A DNA stretch of 64,000 bases from Orobanche coerulescens (Eukaryota; Streptophyta; Magnoliopsida; Lamiales; Orobanchaceae): NCBI GenBank assembly GCA_033398695.1, contig CM065817.1:63538001-63602000 (forward strand), read 5' to 3'. The position numbers and the translations under genes were made by a program. Below, one piece after another: positions 22,452 through 34,039 of this stretch. Within the stretch, counting starts at the first letter, position 1, and each line of letters starts with the position of its first letter. Under the pieces are notes generated by a model. That model was not told where the DNA came from, did not search any database, and saw nothing but the letters and a program-made list of their open reading frames with translations.

Positions 22452-25165
22452 TCAAGGCCCCACCGGCTGGCCATCGCCCTCGGGTTGCAGATCGGCTTGA
22501 GCTCCCCCATCGGCCTCGGGATGAATGAGTTTACCGGTATACCAACTCAAGTCGATCCCGAAGTCGACAAAGTCAAGGATCGGCAAGGAGAATTCTGGAT
22601 GCAGAGGATGCTCGAGGACATAGGATTTGAAGCTCTCCATTAGGGGACCGATCTCGACCCCTGCCTTTTTAGCGGCTCGAACAGCGTCAGCATAGGCCAA
22701 GTAATAAGCGAACTCGCCGACGTGCTCGATGTTAAGGTAGGGATCGACCTCGATCTCCTTCAGCTGCCCCTTCAAATCCGCGGCCGTCTTCTCGGCCTCC
22801 GCCAGCTCGACCGCCTTGGCAGCATTCACGCCCCTGGCTTTCTCCATCTCCTTCTTCGCTGCCTCGAGCTCACCGCTGAGCCGATCCACCATCACCTTCA
22901 GCCCGGACGCCTCCTCCTGCGAAGCCACGAGCTTCTGGCGGGTTTCCTTCTCCTTTTCACGGGACCGATCGGCAGCCTCCTTAGAGCGGCTCAGCTCCTG
23001 CTTCAATCGATCCATGTCCTGCTTAGCCCTTTTGGACGTCTCCTCATACTCCTTCTCCATAGACCGGATCCGGTTGGCATCCTCGATATTTTTGTTCCGG
23101 GCGGCCTCGAGGTCGCTATGGAGACGAGCAGTGGAGGGTCGCCCCTCAAAATCCCTAGCGGCCTGGACGGCCATCGTCGCCGTCTGGAGAGCCAGGGCAA
23201 TGGTCGCCTGCATGGCGTCTCCAGATCGCCGACGAGCGATCGCATCAAGATCGGTCGTCCAGGCCTTGGGCAGAGAGGTGATAGCCTGGCGGACATAAGC
23301 AGGGACTTCGAGGGACTGTTGCGGAGCCTTGCTCGACAAAAATTCCAGCACCATAGGAGCGACGTCCGGATCGGCGAGACGAACCCTGCAGCACAAACCA
23401 AGGAAACCAAGGAGTTAGCCTATACCATGCTCGGAATGCCTATCTCAGAAAATGTTGGTCCTTTTCTTACCTATTGACCAGCTCGGGATCGCGTCCGAAA
23501 TAAGGCTTGCCCCGGGAGGTTTCCGCCTCGGCGATCGCCACCTTCTTCGCCGAGCTGCCAGATGACCGGGGGCCGGGGACCGTGGGCCTAGGGCCTGATC
23601 GCTCCATCATCGGGACGGCAGAGATAGGAGCCGCAGCAACCGGAGGCTCAAGAATTGATACATCCGCCTCAGAAATCGACGGGGACTCCTCCGACCTTCG
23701 CCTCTTGCGGCGCTGAAGCTGTTCCTCACCCTGAACCACCGGCTCGGCGACTGGCACCTCGGCAGGCCTCGTCACCAGAGCAGGGCGAGACGTCGTCGCA
23801 GGAACGCGACCAGTCTGCTTTCCCAAGTGAAGACGACCAAGAACTCTCGGGTTCGACATGGCTATCTCTGGCGGTGGCTCGGCAAAACGGGGAAAATAAA
23901 CCTCTGTCAAAGAAGAGATACAAACAAGTTAGACAAAACAAAACGACCTCCTGGAGACGATCGTCCAGCAAGGAAGCAACACTTAAACTCATACCTGGAA
24001 CTTTCAAGTGACGGGGGTAGCAGAACAATCGAGCTCCCAACCGATGAGCTTCGGTACCAAGCGAGCGAACGTCGATAAAGGAGTTCGGCAAGGCACGGAT
24101 CCGCTCCCAAACGATCAAAAAATCGAATGGAAGGTCGCCGATCGCTGGAACGAGAGGTCCTGCAAAAAGAAAACAAAATTAGATCAGTCCAAGACAAGCT
24201 CAATCAAGGGGAGAGTTAAAATCCTTACTCGGATTCCTCTCCCGGAAAGTGGTGGGGATCTCCAACTCCTCATTCGGCCTGTCACTCGACGCCGATCGCC
24301 ATGCCCCGCCGACCCAACACCATTTAGCCAGGTCACCCCTGGTCTTATTCGGCACGCCAAGGACCACTCTCCCGATTCGGCCTTGGATATGATTGCCGCC
24401 GATCGACCCTTTCTGCGCGGCCAGTTTAAACAAGTAATTCATCTCCAGCGCAGTAAGGAGGCGGAACAACCGGTGACCGCCAAACAGGGTCAACGTGCAG
24501 ATGATCTGTAGCCAAGCGTTCGGCGTCAGTTGAAGAGGCGCCAAATTCCAGGCGATCAAAAAGTAGGAGACGGCGAATGGCAGCGGGAATCTCAGACCCG
24601 CCTCCATAATCATCTCGCTGACAGCAACCATATCCTTGGGCGGTTGGTCGGCACGCTCATTCTCCGAGGGCACGTGCAAAGAAACGTCGGAGGGGATATG
24701 ATATTTAGCCCTCCAACGGCTCAGGTCTTTCTTGGTCATCGTACTCCGGATCTTTCCGAGAGTCCACGGAGATGGGACGGCGGCCTGAAAGACCATCCGA
24801 TTCACATGTTCGTAAGGGTGAGCGGTGGTGTAGGCTTCGAAATCGAATTCCGGACAGCGTCCGGCGATCGCTTCCATCATCTGAGCAAAAGCCACGTAGG
24901 CGGGGCCGAATCTACTCTCTCGTTCCCAGACCTCCTGCACCAAATCATCTTCATCCACCGGCGAGCCCCCCTGCTCCGCCGTCGCCTCCGTCCTCGCCAC
25001 TTCGGCCTCGTTGAAAAGTTCTTCGAGCTCTGAGGGTGCAATCCCCGCTCGAATAGCTTCAGCGGCCGTCTCCATATCCACTCCAACGGGAACCTCCTCC
25101 CGTTCAGGCGATGCTGCGGCAGCGGAAGAACTTCCGGTCTCAAAGGCTTTTGATCCTCCCGACAT
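22452..25165 (-). CDS. Spliced antisense gene in the Tat element (822 aa, 4 exons)
   Basis: Exons on the minus strand are 25165-24229, 24159-23995, 23903-23471 and 23385-22452. The introns of 69, 91 and 85 nt each start GT and end AG with good plant consensus (A|GTAAGG, TTTTTGCAG|G, CAG|GTATGAG, TTTGACAG|A, AG|GTAAGA, TGCTGCAG|G). The joined frame is exactly 823 codons including stop, with no internal stop. The first exon encodes a conserved-looking domain (AGLRFPLPFAVSYFLIAWNLA, LTPNAW) like the plant 'putative gypsy type transposon' family (Pfam Transposase_28; assigned from memory, no search done). The last exon has a long charged coiled coil (about residues 575-720). Function is unknown. 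Antisense ORFs at this place are known in Tat elements. The frame is intact while the sense genes are dead. Confidence 0.8.
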
Positions 25166-25309
25166 ATTAGAAAGTAAAGAGAGGGAGAATGTTAATTTTT
25201 CTTACCTAGAGAAAAGAAGGAGATCGGCACAAGAAGCTCCAAAAATTTTTGCAGAAATTCGGCTAGGGATGCAAGGACGCGTAAAAAGTGAAGGAGAAGA
25301 AGCCCTGTC

Positions 25310-25319
25310 CTTTTTATAG
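25310..25319 (-). promoter_or_regulatory. TATA box of the antisense gene
   Basis: CTATAAAAAG on the minus strand lies 145 bases upstream of the antisense ATG at 25165, leaving room for a leader of about 110 bases. With the splice sites and the AATAAA at 22366 it makes a complete gene model inside the element. Confidence 0.6.
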
Positions 25320-25642
25320 TTGGAGACGAGGGTCTAAATGCAAATAGGAGAAACCTCGAGGGCTGGATCGCAACCGTCACGTGGGGACGCATTAAATGCC
25401 GCCCTCGAATCCCGCAGACGCGTCTTTTCGAGGGCATGCCAGCCGACAAGTCCGACAAAACCGCCGGACTCCCCCAACAGCGGCGCGACGCGTGTCCCTG
25501 CCACTTTAGAAAGCCCGCCTTCTTTTCCCGCTGCTCCCAACGCGAAAGAAGGTCGTCCATATTTGAAATCAGATCGGCTGATCGTTTAAACATTGGCGAT
25601 CGCCAACAGTGCCACCTCACCCCGTGTTTTCAACATCGAGGC

Positions 25643-25657
25643 GAGCTGGGGGGCAAT
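25643..25657 (+). other. Polypurine-like tract of the Tat element
   Basis: A G-rich run (GAGCTGGGGGGCAAT) directly precedes the 3' LTR. The same GGGGGGCAAT precedes the LTRs at 50611 and 62701, which supports a conserved plus-strand priming site even though two pyrimidines interrupt it. Confidence 0.6.
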
Positions 25658-26623
25658 TGTTGTGCGGCGATTAATATGCCTCGATAGGCGATCGGCATCA
25701 CGATCAGATAAGACAACCATGGAAGACATACTCTGGACAAACGCCTGGAGTTCGGCACCATACGGCGACCGTCTTTTGGTATCCAACGATCGTCTTTTGA
25801 TGTCTAACGATCGTCTTTAATGAGCAAACCAGAGGCGATCATCTCGTGCCACGTATGGATCCAGCATCCGTCAAAGTCGTCGAAGACCGAATCTTAGAAG
25901 ATGGCCCACGTGCGGATCTTCAAAGGATACCGACAGATAAGACCATTGACCCCAGCCTATCACCTACCACACCTACCGACAAGGCCGTCGAAAGGTACAA
26001 AGTGGGTCCTCCCCGGAAAGCGACTCGAGACGCGTGCTGGCTTCCCATTGGTTCGCCCAGCTGGCCTCCAGCTGCAACCTCGGACCTCAAGGGAACAGGC
26101 CCACGTGACGGGACGATCGGACGTCTTATTTTAATATAGAAAACGGCGATCGCCCGCGATCGCCTGACGAATCCCAACTACCTTGTCCCCTATAAATAGA
26201 GGACTCACTGCTATGGCCAAGGGGACGTGAATTCTACTACGAATTAAGTGCAAAATACACACCAAAGAGAGAATCAAAGGCTCTTTAGGCAACCACTAAT
26301 ACATTCATAGTGATATTCATACACATTCATCATATATCCCAAGCAAGAACTCACAGATTTATCTATCTGGTTCTTCCGGCAATCTACGCGCTCTAAAGCC
26401 TAGATAACTAGAAGTCTTTACACTCCTTGTAATAGATTCTAACATTAATATTTGTACTCGACAGTATATTTATTAATAACATCTCGCGAGAGCATTCAAG
26501 CCCGGGATTAACAACCCCGGCAAATCTTGTGTTATCTATTTTCTCACGGAAGTGTTCTGGCATTTGTTTGTTACTCGATCATTCCAGCAATACTATCTCC
26601 GGATAATATTTTGGGTAACAACA
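25658..26623 (+). repeat. 3' LTR of the Tat element
   Basis: 966 bp, starting TGTTGTGCGG and ending GGGTAACAACA. It differs from the 5' LTR by about two dozen substitutions and small indels by eye (for example near 26459-26466). It carries a TATA box at 26191-26198. The target duplication gagtg follows at 26624. Confidence 0.92.
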
Positions 26624-27098
26624 GAGTGAATGCTTGAAAACATTACCTCGGAGTCGACGTTGGGCAGCAGCGATGAACCACATATTCTATCAAAAATATA
26701 ATCATGCCGTAATTATTCGTTATACTTTTAAAAATAAGAAAGTTTTGAAATATCTTGTTTTGTATAAGTAAATCTTTTTTTTTTTAAACCTCCTTAACTG
26801 TATAGTCCCATACCTATACAGTCTTGGAATACCTCTCGTTCTGGTGAGAATTCGGTTCAGTCATGTCCCCCTCCGCCTAGAAGCCTTGTCAGGAGCCGCT
26901 CATTGTCCGTGCCCTTTTTCTTATTGCACCGGCAATCACTCCCCTTTCTCGGAGCCGCTCATTGTCCGTGCCCTTTTCTATTGCACCGGCGATCACTCCC
27001 CGCCCTCGTCGGCCCCGGGTGTCACATGTTCACCAGCTTCCGCTTGGTTCATCCCCAAATCTCACCGTACTGAGAGAGGACTTGCTCTGATACCATTC
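26624..27098 (-). repeat. Array unit F, right part (internal segment resumed)
   Basis: Continues the sequence broken at 14503 after a second copy of gagtg. It ends at a primer site that here is the perfect TGGTATCAGAGC (minus strand, about 27086-27097), against the TGGTATCGGAGC of most units. This supports reading the whole array as minus-strand LTR elements. Confidence 0.75.
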
Positions 27099-29371
27099 TG
27101 TAACGCCCTGGCTTTCTTAATTAAAAAGAACGTTACACGGCTCCAATTTTTCCATAAAATTTTTATATAAATTCGGAGTATTTGCGGAGGTATTTTAGTC
27201 AGTAAATATTCAATAAAACTCGTTTATTCAAACATCAGTACAGTTTTACAAAAACATGGAAAATCACATATTCGGACATAGTCCGTTGAAATTATATTCG
27301 TTGAAGAACATCAAGTGTTTCGTAAAAATAATAACAATTATGGCGACAACATCTTTTATTCTTTAGAATTTCATCATGTTGGGAGTATGTATTCATCTTC
27401 TGCTTGTCCCGTTCGTCGATTCCTTAGCCTGAAAAACATAAACGACGAGGTGTGAGTACACGAGCATACTCAGTGAGATTAAACCCTTATAAATCGTCAA
27501 AATCATGTCGTATAATGCACATAAAACATTGTCATCTGTGTGAGACTCGTCTCGTCTTTCTTTCATTCTTTCGACCCCTCACGGGTCGTCATGTTACACG
27601 ACACAATGATGACCGTAACATATTAAAACAGTATAACCTCACCTCGTTTGCTGAAATCTTGAAATATCTTCCTTTGAATTTGGCTCGGTTGTCCTTCTTG
27701 GATCCCGGATACGCTTCTCCTAGCACTTGAAAATACTTTTTCATATTTCCGGTCATAAATTCTTGATGTAAAATCTGAAATCTCTTTGAGGACTTTTATC
27801 AAACACCTTTGAAAAGCTGTCGGTTGAAATTTGTCTATTTTATCGGGATTTTTAAGGCCTTTATTTTTTGTAATAGAAATATGTTACGGGCGTTTTAAAG
27901 TAGAGGTTCATAGGTTCAAAATGATATATTATATGTACAAAAATACGTCCGGTAACATGTATAAATAGGGGCTCAAATTCGATTGAAAATCAACCGTACC
28001 CGGACAGCTGGAAGCATTATCCGGACAGCTGGAAGCCTTATCCGGACAGCTGGCCGAGAAGCTTCTGTCGGTCGTGACCGACCTTATCCGGACAGCTGGC
28101 CGAGAAGCTTCTGTCGGTCGCGACCGACCTTATCCGGACACCTGACCGAGAAGCTTCTGTCGGTCGTGACCGACCTTATCCGGACAAATGGGACCTTATC
28201 CGGATAGTGGTCGAAGCTTCATCGTGTGTGAGGCATCTGTCGGTAGGCATGTCCGGCGGTGACCGTGGATGTCGGTCAACTTAGCTCAGCCGGTTCGACC
28301 CTTTCTGATGTCCAAATTCGATTTTCCGATGCATTAGGACTCGTCGAGTTAAATCTTGATATGCTCTAACGGATTTTCGATAATATTAAAATAATAATTT
28401 AATATTATTTTTGCAATGTAAGTGTTACAGAATGAAATTTTATCGTATAAAAATCGTCGGAACTTTTCGAAATCACTTTCATAAATTCTAAAAATGATCC
28501 TTATAATTCATTTTGAAATCTTTTCCTTTTAAGTCCTTCATTTTATGCTAGGAACGTATCGGTCCAAGTATCAGACAGCCTATAAATATTAAAATCAAAA
28601 TCCATGATCGTTAGCAAAATAAATAGTATTTAAATAAGTATTGGGGTGTTACAATCCTCCCCTCTTTAAAAAAGTTCGTCCTCAAAATTGAGCTTCATAA
28701 AGAACTTTGAAAATCTATATCAAATCTTGTATGAGTATTTTCATCAATAACTTTAAAAATATCGTGCCAGCAAAAACATCACTTTGAAACCTTTCTTTGA
28801 AATCATATTTTGTTCCTTTAGGATAACATTTAAACTTTCACATATCTTTTGCCGACACAATCATTCTATACTCATACCGAAATTTTAAGTCTTCATAAAA
28901 GAGTGAATGCTTGAAAACATTACCTCGGAGTCGACGTTGGGCAGCAGTGATGAACCACATATTCTATCGAAAATATAATCATGCCGTAATTATTCGTTAT
29001 ACTTTTAAAAATAAGAAAGTTTTGAAATATCTTGTTTTGTATAAGTAAATTTTTTTTTAAACCTCCTTAACTGTATAGTCCCATACCTATACAGTCTTGG
29101 AATACCTCTCGTTCTGGTGAGAATTCGGTTCAGTCATGTCCCCCTCCGCCTAGAAGCCTTGTCAGGAGCCACTCATTGTTCGTGCCCTTTTTCTTATTGC
29201 ACCAGCAATCACTCCCCTTTCTCGGAGCCGCTCATTGTCCGTGCCCTTTTCTATTGCACCGGCGATCACTCCCCGCCCTCGTCGGCCCCGGGTGTCACAT
29301 GTTCACCTGCTTCCGCTTGGTTCATCCCCAAATCTCACTGTACTGAGAGAGGACTTGCTCCGATACCATTC
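27099..29371 (-). repeat. Array unit G: complete LTR plus internal segment
   Basis: LTR 27099-28653 (1555 bp), internal 28654-29371 (718 bp). The LTR edge reads GGGTGTTACA instead of GGGCGTTACA, a C-to-T change shared with unit H. The subrepeat block is eroded in its last third (about 28180-28370). Confidence 0.8.
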
Positions 29372-31654
29372 TGTAACGCCCTGGCTTTCTTAATTAAAAA
29401 GAACGTTACACGGCTCAAATTTTTCCATAAAATTTTTATATATATTCGGAGTATTTGCGGAGGTATTTTAGTCAGTAAATCTTCAATAAAACTCGTTTAT
29501 TCAAACATCAGTACAGTTTTACAAAAACATGGGAAATCACATATTCGGACATAGTCCGTTGAAATTATATCCGTTGAAGAATATCAAGTGTTTCGTAAAA
29601 ATAATAACAATTATGGCGACAACATCTTTTATTCTTTAGAATTTCATCATGTTGGGAGTATGTATTCATCTTCTGCTTGTCCCGTTCGTCGATTCCTTAG
29701 CCTGAAAAACATAAACGACGAGGTGTGAGTACACGAGCATACTCAGTGAGATTAAACCCTTATAAATCGTCAAAATCATGTCGTATAATGCACATAAAAC
29801 ATTGTCATCTGTGTGAGACTCGTCTCGTCTTTCTTTCATTCTTTCGACCCCTCACGGGTCGTCATGTTACACGACACAATGATGACCGTAACATATTAAA
29901 ACAGTATAACCTCACCTCGTTTGCTGAAATCTTGAAATATCTTCCTTTGAATTTGGCTCGGTTGTCCTTCTTGGATCCCGGATACGCTTCTCCTAGCACT
30001 TGAAAATACTTTTTCATATTTCCGGTCATAAATTCTTGATGTAAAATCTGAAATCTCTTTGAGGACTTTTATCAAACACCTTTGAAAAACTGTCAGATTT
30101 GAGCTGTCTATTTTATCGGGATTTTTAAGGCCTTTATTTTTTGTAATAGAAATATGTTACGGGCGTTTTAAAGTAGAGGTTCATAGGTTAAAATGATATA
30201 TTATATGTACAAAAATACGTCCGGTAACATGTATAAATAGGGGCTCAAATTCGATTGAAAATCAACCTTACCCGGACAGCTGGAAGCATTATCCGGACAG
30301 CTGGAAGCCTTATCCGGACAGCTGGCCGAGAAGCTTCTGTCGGTCGTGACCGACCTTATCCGGACAGCTGGCCGAGAAGCTTCTGTCGGTCGCGACCGAC
30401 CTTATCCGGACACCTGACCGAGAAGCTTCTGTCGGTCGTGACCGACCTTATCCGGACAGCTGGACAGCCTTATCCGGATAGTGGTCGAGAAGCTTCTGTC
30501 GGCCGTGACAGGCATCTGTCGGTAGGCATGTCCGGCGGTGACCGGCAGATGTCGGTCAACTTGGCTCAGCCGGTTCGACCCTTTCCTGATGTCCAAATTC
30601 GATTTTCCGATCTGTTCCGGACTCGTCAGAGTTAAATCTTCGATATGCTCGGAACGGATTTTCGATAATATTAAAATAATAATTTAATATTATTTTTGCA
30701 ATGTAAGTGTTCTGTAATGAAATTTTATCGTATAAAAATCGTCGGAACTTTTCGAAATCACTTTCATAAATTCTAAAAATGATCCTTATAATTCATTTTG
30801 AAATCTTTTCCTTTTAAGTCCTTCATTTTATGCTAGGAACGTATCGGTCCAAGTATCGATGACTATAAATATTAAAATCAAAATCCATGATCGTTAGCAA
30901 AATAAATAGTATTTAAATAAGTATTGGGGTGTTACAATCCTCCCCTCTTTAAAAAAGTTCGTCCTCAAAATTGAGCTTCATAAAGAACTTTGAAAATCTA
31001 TATCAAATCTTGTATGAGTATTTTCATCAATAACTTTAAAAATATCGTGCCAGCAAAAACATCACTTTGAAACCTTTCTTTGAAATCATATTTTGTTCCT
31101 TTAGGATAACATTTAAACTTTCACATATCTTTTGCCGACACAATCATTCTATACTCATACCGAAATTTTAAGTCTTCATAAAAGAGTGAATGCTTGAAAA
31201 CATTACCTCGGAGTCGACATTGGGCAGCAGTGATGAACCACATATTCTATCGAAAATATAATCATGCCGTAATTATTCGTTATACTTTTAAAAATAAGAA
31301 AGTTTTGAAATATCTTGTTTTGTATAAGTAAATTTTTTTTTAAACCTCCTTAACTGTATAGTCCCATACCTATACAGTCTTGGAATACCTCTCGTTCTGG
31401 TGAGAATTCGGTTCAGTCATGTCCCCCTCCGCCTAGAAGCCTTGTCAGGAGCCGCTCATTGTTCGTGCCCTTTTTCTTATTGCACCAGCAATCACTCCCC
31501 TTTCTCGGAGCCGCTCATTGTCCGTGCCCTTTTCTATTGCACCGGCGATCACTCCCCGCCCTCGTCGGCCCCGGGTGTCACATGTTCACCTGCCTCCGCT
31601 TGGTTCATCCCCAAATCTCACCGTACTGAGAGAGGACTTGCTCCGATACCATTC
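29372..31654 (-). repeat. Array unit H: complete LTR plus internal segment
   Basis: LTR 29372-30936 (1565 bp), internal 30937-31654 (718 bp). It shares several private variants with unit G (for example tatatatattcgg near the LTR edge, accagcaatc in the internal part), so G and H are closer to each other than to B-E. That is expected if the array grew by local duplication. Confidence 0.8.
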
Positions 31655-32978
31655 TGTAACGCCCTGGCTTTCTTAATTAAAAAGAACGTTACACGGCTCA
31701 AATTTTTCCATAAAATTTTTATATATATTCGGAGTATTTGCGGAGGTATTTTAGTCAGTAAATCTTCAATAAAACTCGTTTATTCAAACATCAGTACAGT
31801 TTTACAAAAACATGGGAAATCACATATTCGGACATAGTCCGTTGAAATTATATCCGTTGAAGAATATCAAGTGTTTCGTAAAAATAATAACAATTATGGC
31901 GACAACATCTTTTATTCTTTAGAATTTCATCATGTTGGGAGTATGTATTCATCTTCTGCTTGTCCCGTTCGTCGATTCCTTAGCCTGAAAAACATAAACG
32001 ACGAGGTGTGAGTACACGAGCATACTCAGTGAGATTAAACCCTTATAAATCGTCAAAATCATGTCGTGTAATGCACATAAAACATTCTTATCTGTGTGAG
32101 ACTCGTCTCGGCTTTCTTTCATTCTTTCGACCCCTCACGGGTCGTCATGTTACACGACACAACGATGACCGTAACATATTAAAACAGTATAACCTCACCT
32201 CGTTTGCTGAAATCTTGAAATATCTTCCTTTGAATTTGGCTCGGTTGTCCTTCTTGGATCCCGGATACGCTTCTCCTAGCACTTGAAAATACTTTTTCAT
32301 ATTTCCGGTCATAAATTCTTGATGTAAAATCTGAAATCTCTTTGAGGACTTTTATCAAACACCTTTGAAAAACTGTCAGATTTGAGCTGTCTATTTTATC
32401 GGGATTTTTAAGGCCTTTTTAATTTTTGTAATAGAAATATGTTACGGGCGTTTTAAAGTAGAGGTTCATAGGTTCAAAATGATATATTATATGTACAAAA
32501 ATACGTCCGGTAACATGTATAAATAGGGGCTCAAATTCGGTTGAAAATCAACCTTACCCGGACAGCTGGAAGCATTATCCGGACAGCTGGAAGCCTTATC
32601 CGGACAGCTGGCCGAGAAGCTTCTGTCGGTCGTGACCGACCTTATCCGGACAGCTGGCCGAGAAGCTTCTGTCGGTCGCGACCGACCTTATCCGGACACC
32701 TGACCGAGAAGCTTCTGTCGGTCGTGACCGACCTTATCCGGACAATTTGGGCGGACCTTATCCGGATAGTGGTCGAAGCTTCATCGGCCGTGGCCGTAAT
32801 GTCCGTAGGCATGTCCGTGATGGCCGTGAGATGTCGGTCAACTTGGCTCAGCCGGTTCGACCCCTTCCCGATGTCCAAATTCGATTTTCCGATATGTTCC
32901 GGACTCGTCGGAGTTAAATCTTCGATATGCTCGGAACGGATTTTCGATAATATTAAAATAATAATGTAATATTATTTT
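31655..32978 (-). repeat. Array unit I: LTR interrupted by the Tekay-like element
   Basis: The LTR begins at 31655 and is broken at 32978, where the Tekay-like element starts. The LTR resumes at 59158 with the duplicated atttt, runs to 59365, and is cut again by the Tat derivative. The subrepeat block near 32745-32830 is partly eroded. Confidence 0.8.
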
Positions 32979-33354
32979 TGTAATATCCGGATTTATTATA
33001 GTGTATTTCATCTGTATTCAAGCCCTGTATTATTCGGATTTGTGGTTTTGATTGTTGGAGTATGATATTTCTTGCATCGATATCATTATACATAAGTATA
33101 TAAACATGCAAAATTTCTCATGCAAACTCGTGATAGCGCACGCTAAGAATGTATCTTAACGCGCGCTATCGGGCTACTATTAGCGCACGTTATGCAGATA
33201 GGAGTTGCGTGCGCTAAGAACTCAATTATTGAGCGGGACGGCTAGCACATGCGCCAGCCGGGACATGGGTCCGGATAAGATTCCCGCGGACGAACCCGGA
33301 CAATTCTGAAGTCAACCATTATTAGTGCACGCTAAGGAATGCTTAGTAGTGTGC
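32979..33354 (+). repeat. Tekay-like 5' LTR, first part
   Basis: First 376 bp of the LTR, matching 46230-46605 closely. It holds at least five copies of an imperfect palindrome of the form TTAGCGYRCGCTAA (33134, 33158, 33181, 33205, 33323). It stops at ..gtagtgtgc, where the Galadriel-like element is inserted. Confidence 0.9.
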
Positions 33355-34039
33355 TGTCACGGGGTTATACTTGCGTCTCGCTAAGTCCTCTCCGTGCGGC
33401 ACTATCTTAGGTTGTCTCAAGCCTAAGTAGTAAGCCTATCAACACACAAGATTACTAGGAAGGAAAGTAAGAAATGCTTTGGGGAAGGTTTTCTCTTATT
33501 GCACCGTAGCAAATCAGATTTCTCAAGATGAGTTACAAATGAGCCCCAAGGGGGTATTTATACTAAACCTCCTAGGCTAACAAATTACCAACAAAACATT
33601 ACTATTCCAAGTATTTACAAGAATGCCATCATCTAGAATGATCTATACAATTCTAAACAATTCTAAGAAGTCTTCTTGGAGTCCCCAGACCCCTCTGGAA
33701 CGTCCGGCCCGACCCAGCCCGGCCCGGCCCGGCCAAGGCCCGATTCGGCCCGTAGCAACCCGACCCGATTTCTGACCTTCTGGAACCCTCTTTGACCTTC
33801 TGGAGTTGATTGGTCTCCATCTTGAAGCTTCTAGGGTCTTCTTTCTGAAGAGTGGATTCCTCGGCTTTTCAATGTCTACTGCTGTCACAAGGCTTTTTCC
33901 GTCTAAGCCTATTATAGGGGGGGTAGTCCTCTGTGAGCTTGGCCGAGTCCATGTACGCGCGATATCCTGCTGCGCGCCCGTCCGGCAGGCTTCGGCCGGA
34001 TGCCGGTAGATGCCTGCTGCCTTAAGGTGGGGCGTGACA
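33355..34039 (-). repeat. 3' LTR of Galadriel-like copy 1
   Basis: 685 bp. On the minus strand a TATA box (TATAAATA, complement at 33555-33562) precedes a short R-U5. A GC-rich CCCGGC tract lies at 33714-33735. The pol frame reads into it without a stop as far as 33643. Confidence 0.88.

Larger units (their letters stand above)
14504..26623 (+). mobile_element. Tat-clade Ty3/gypsy retrotransposon (12.1 kb)
   Basis: A full-length element is bounded by LTRs of 965 and 966 bp and flanked by the 5-bp target duplication gagtg (14499-14503 and 26624-26628). It sits inside array unit F. Order: LTR, primer site, gag, protease, reverse transcriptase, RNase H, second RNase H, integrase, then a 4.3-kb 3' region holding an antisense gene, a G-rich tract and the LTR. 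The second RNase H domain and the antisense gene between pol and the 3' LTR are features of the Tat lineage. LTRs differ by roughly 2-3% by eye, so insertion was not very recent. Confidence 0.93.
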
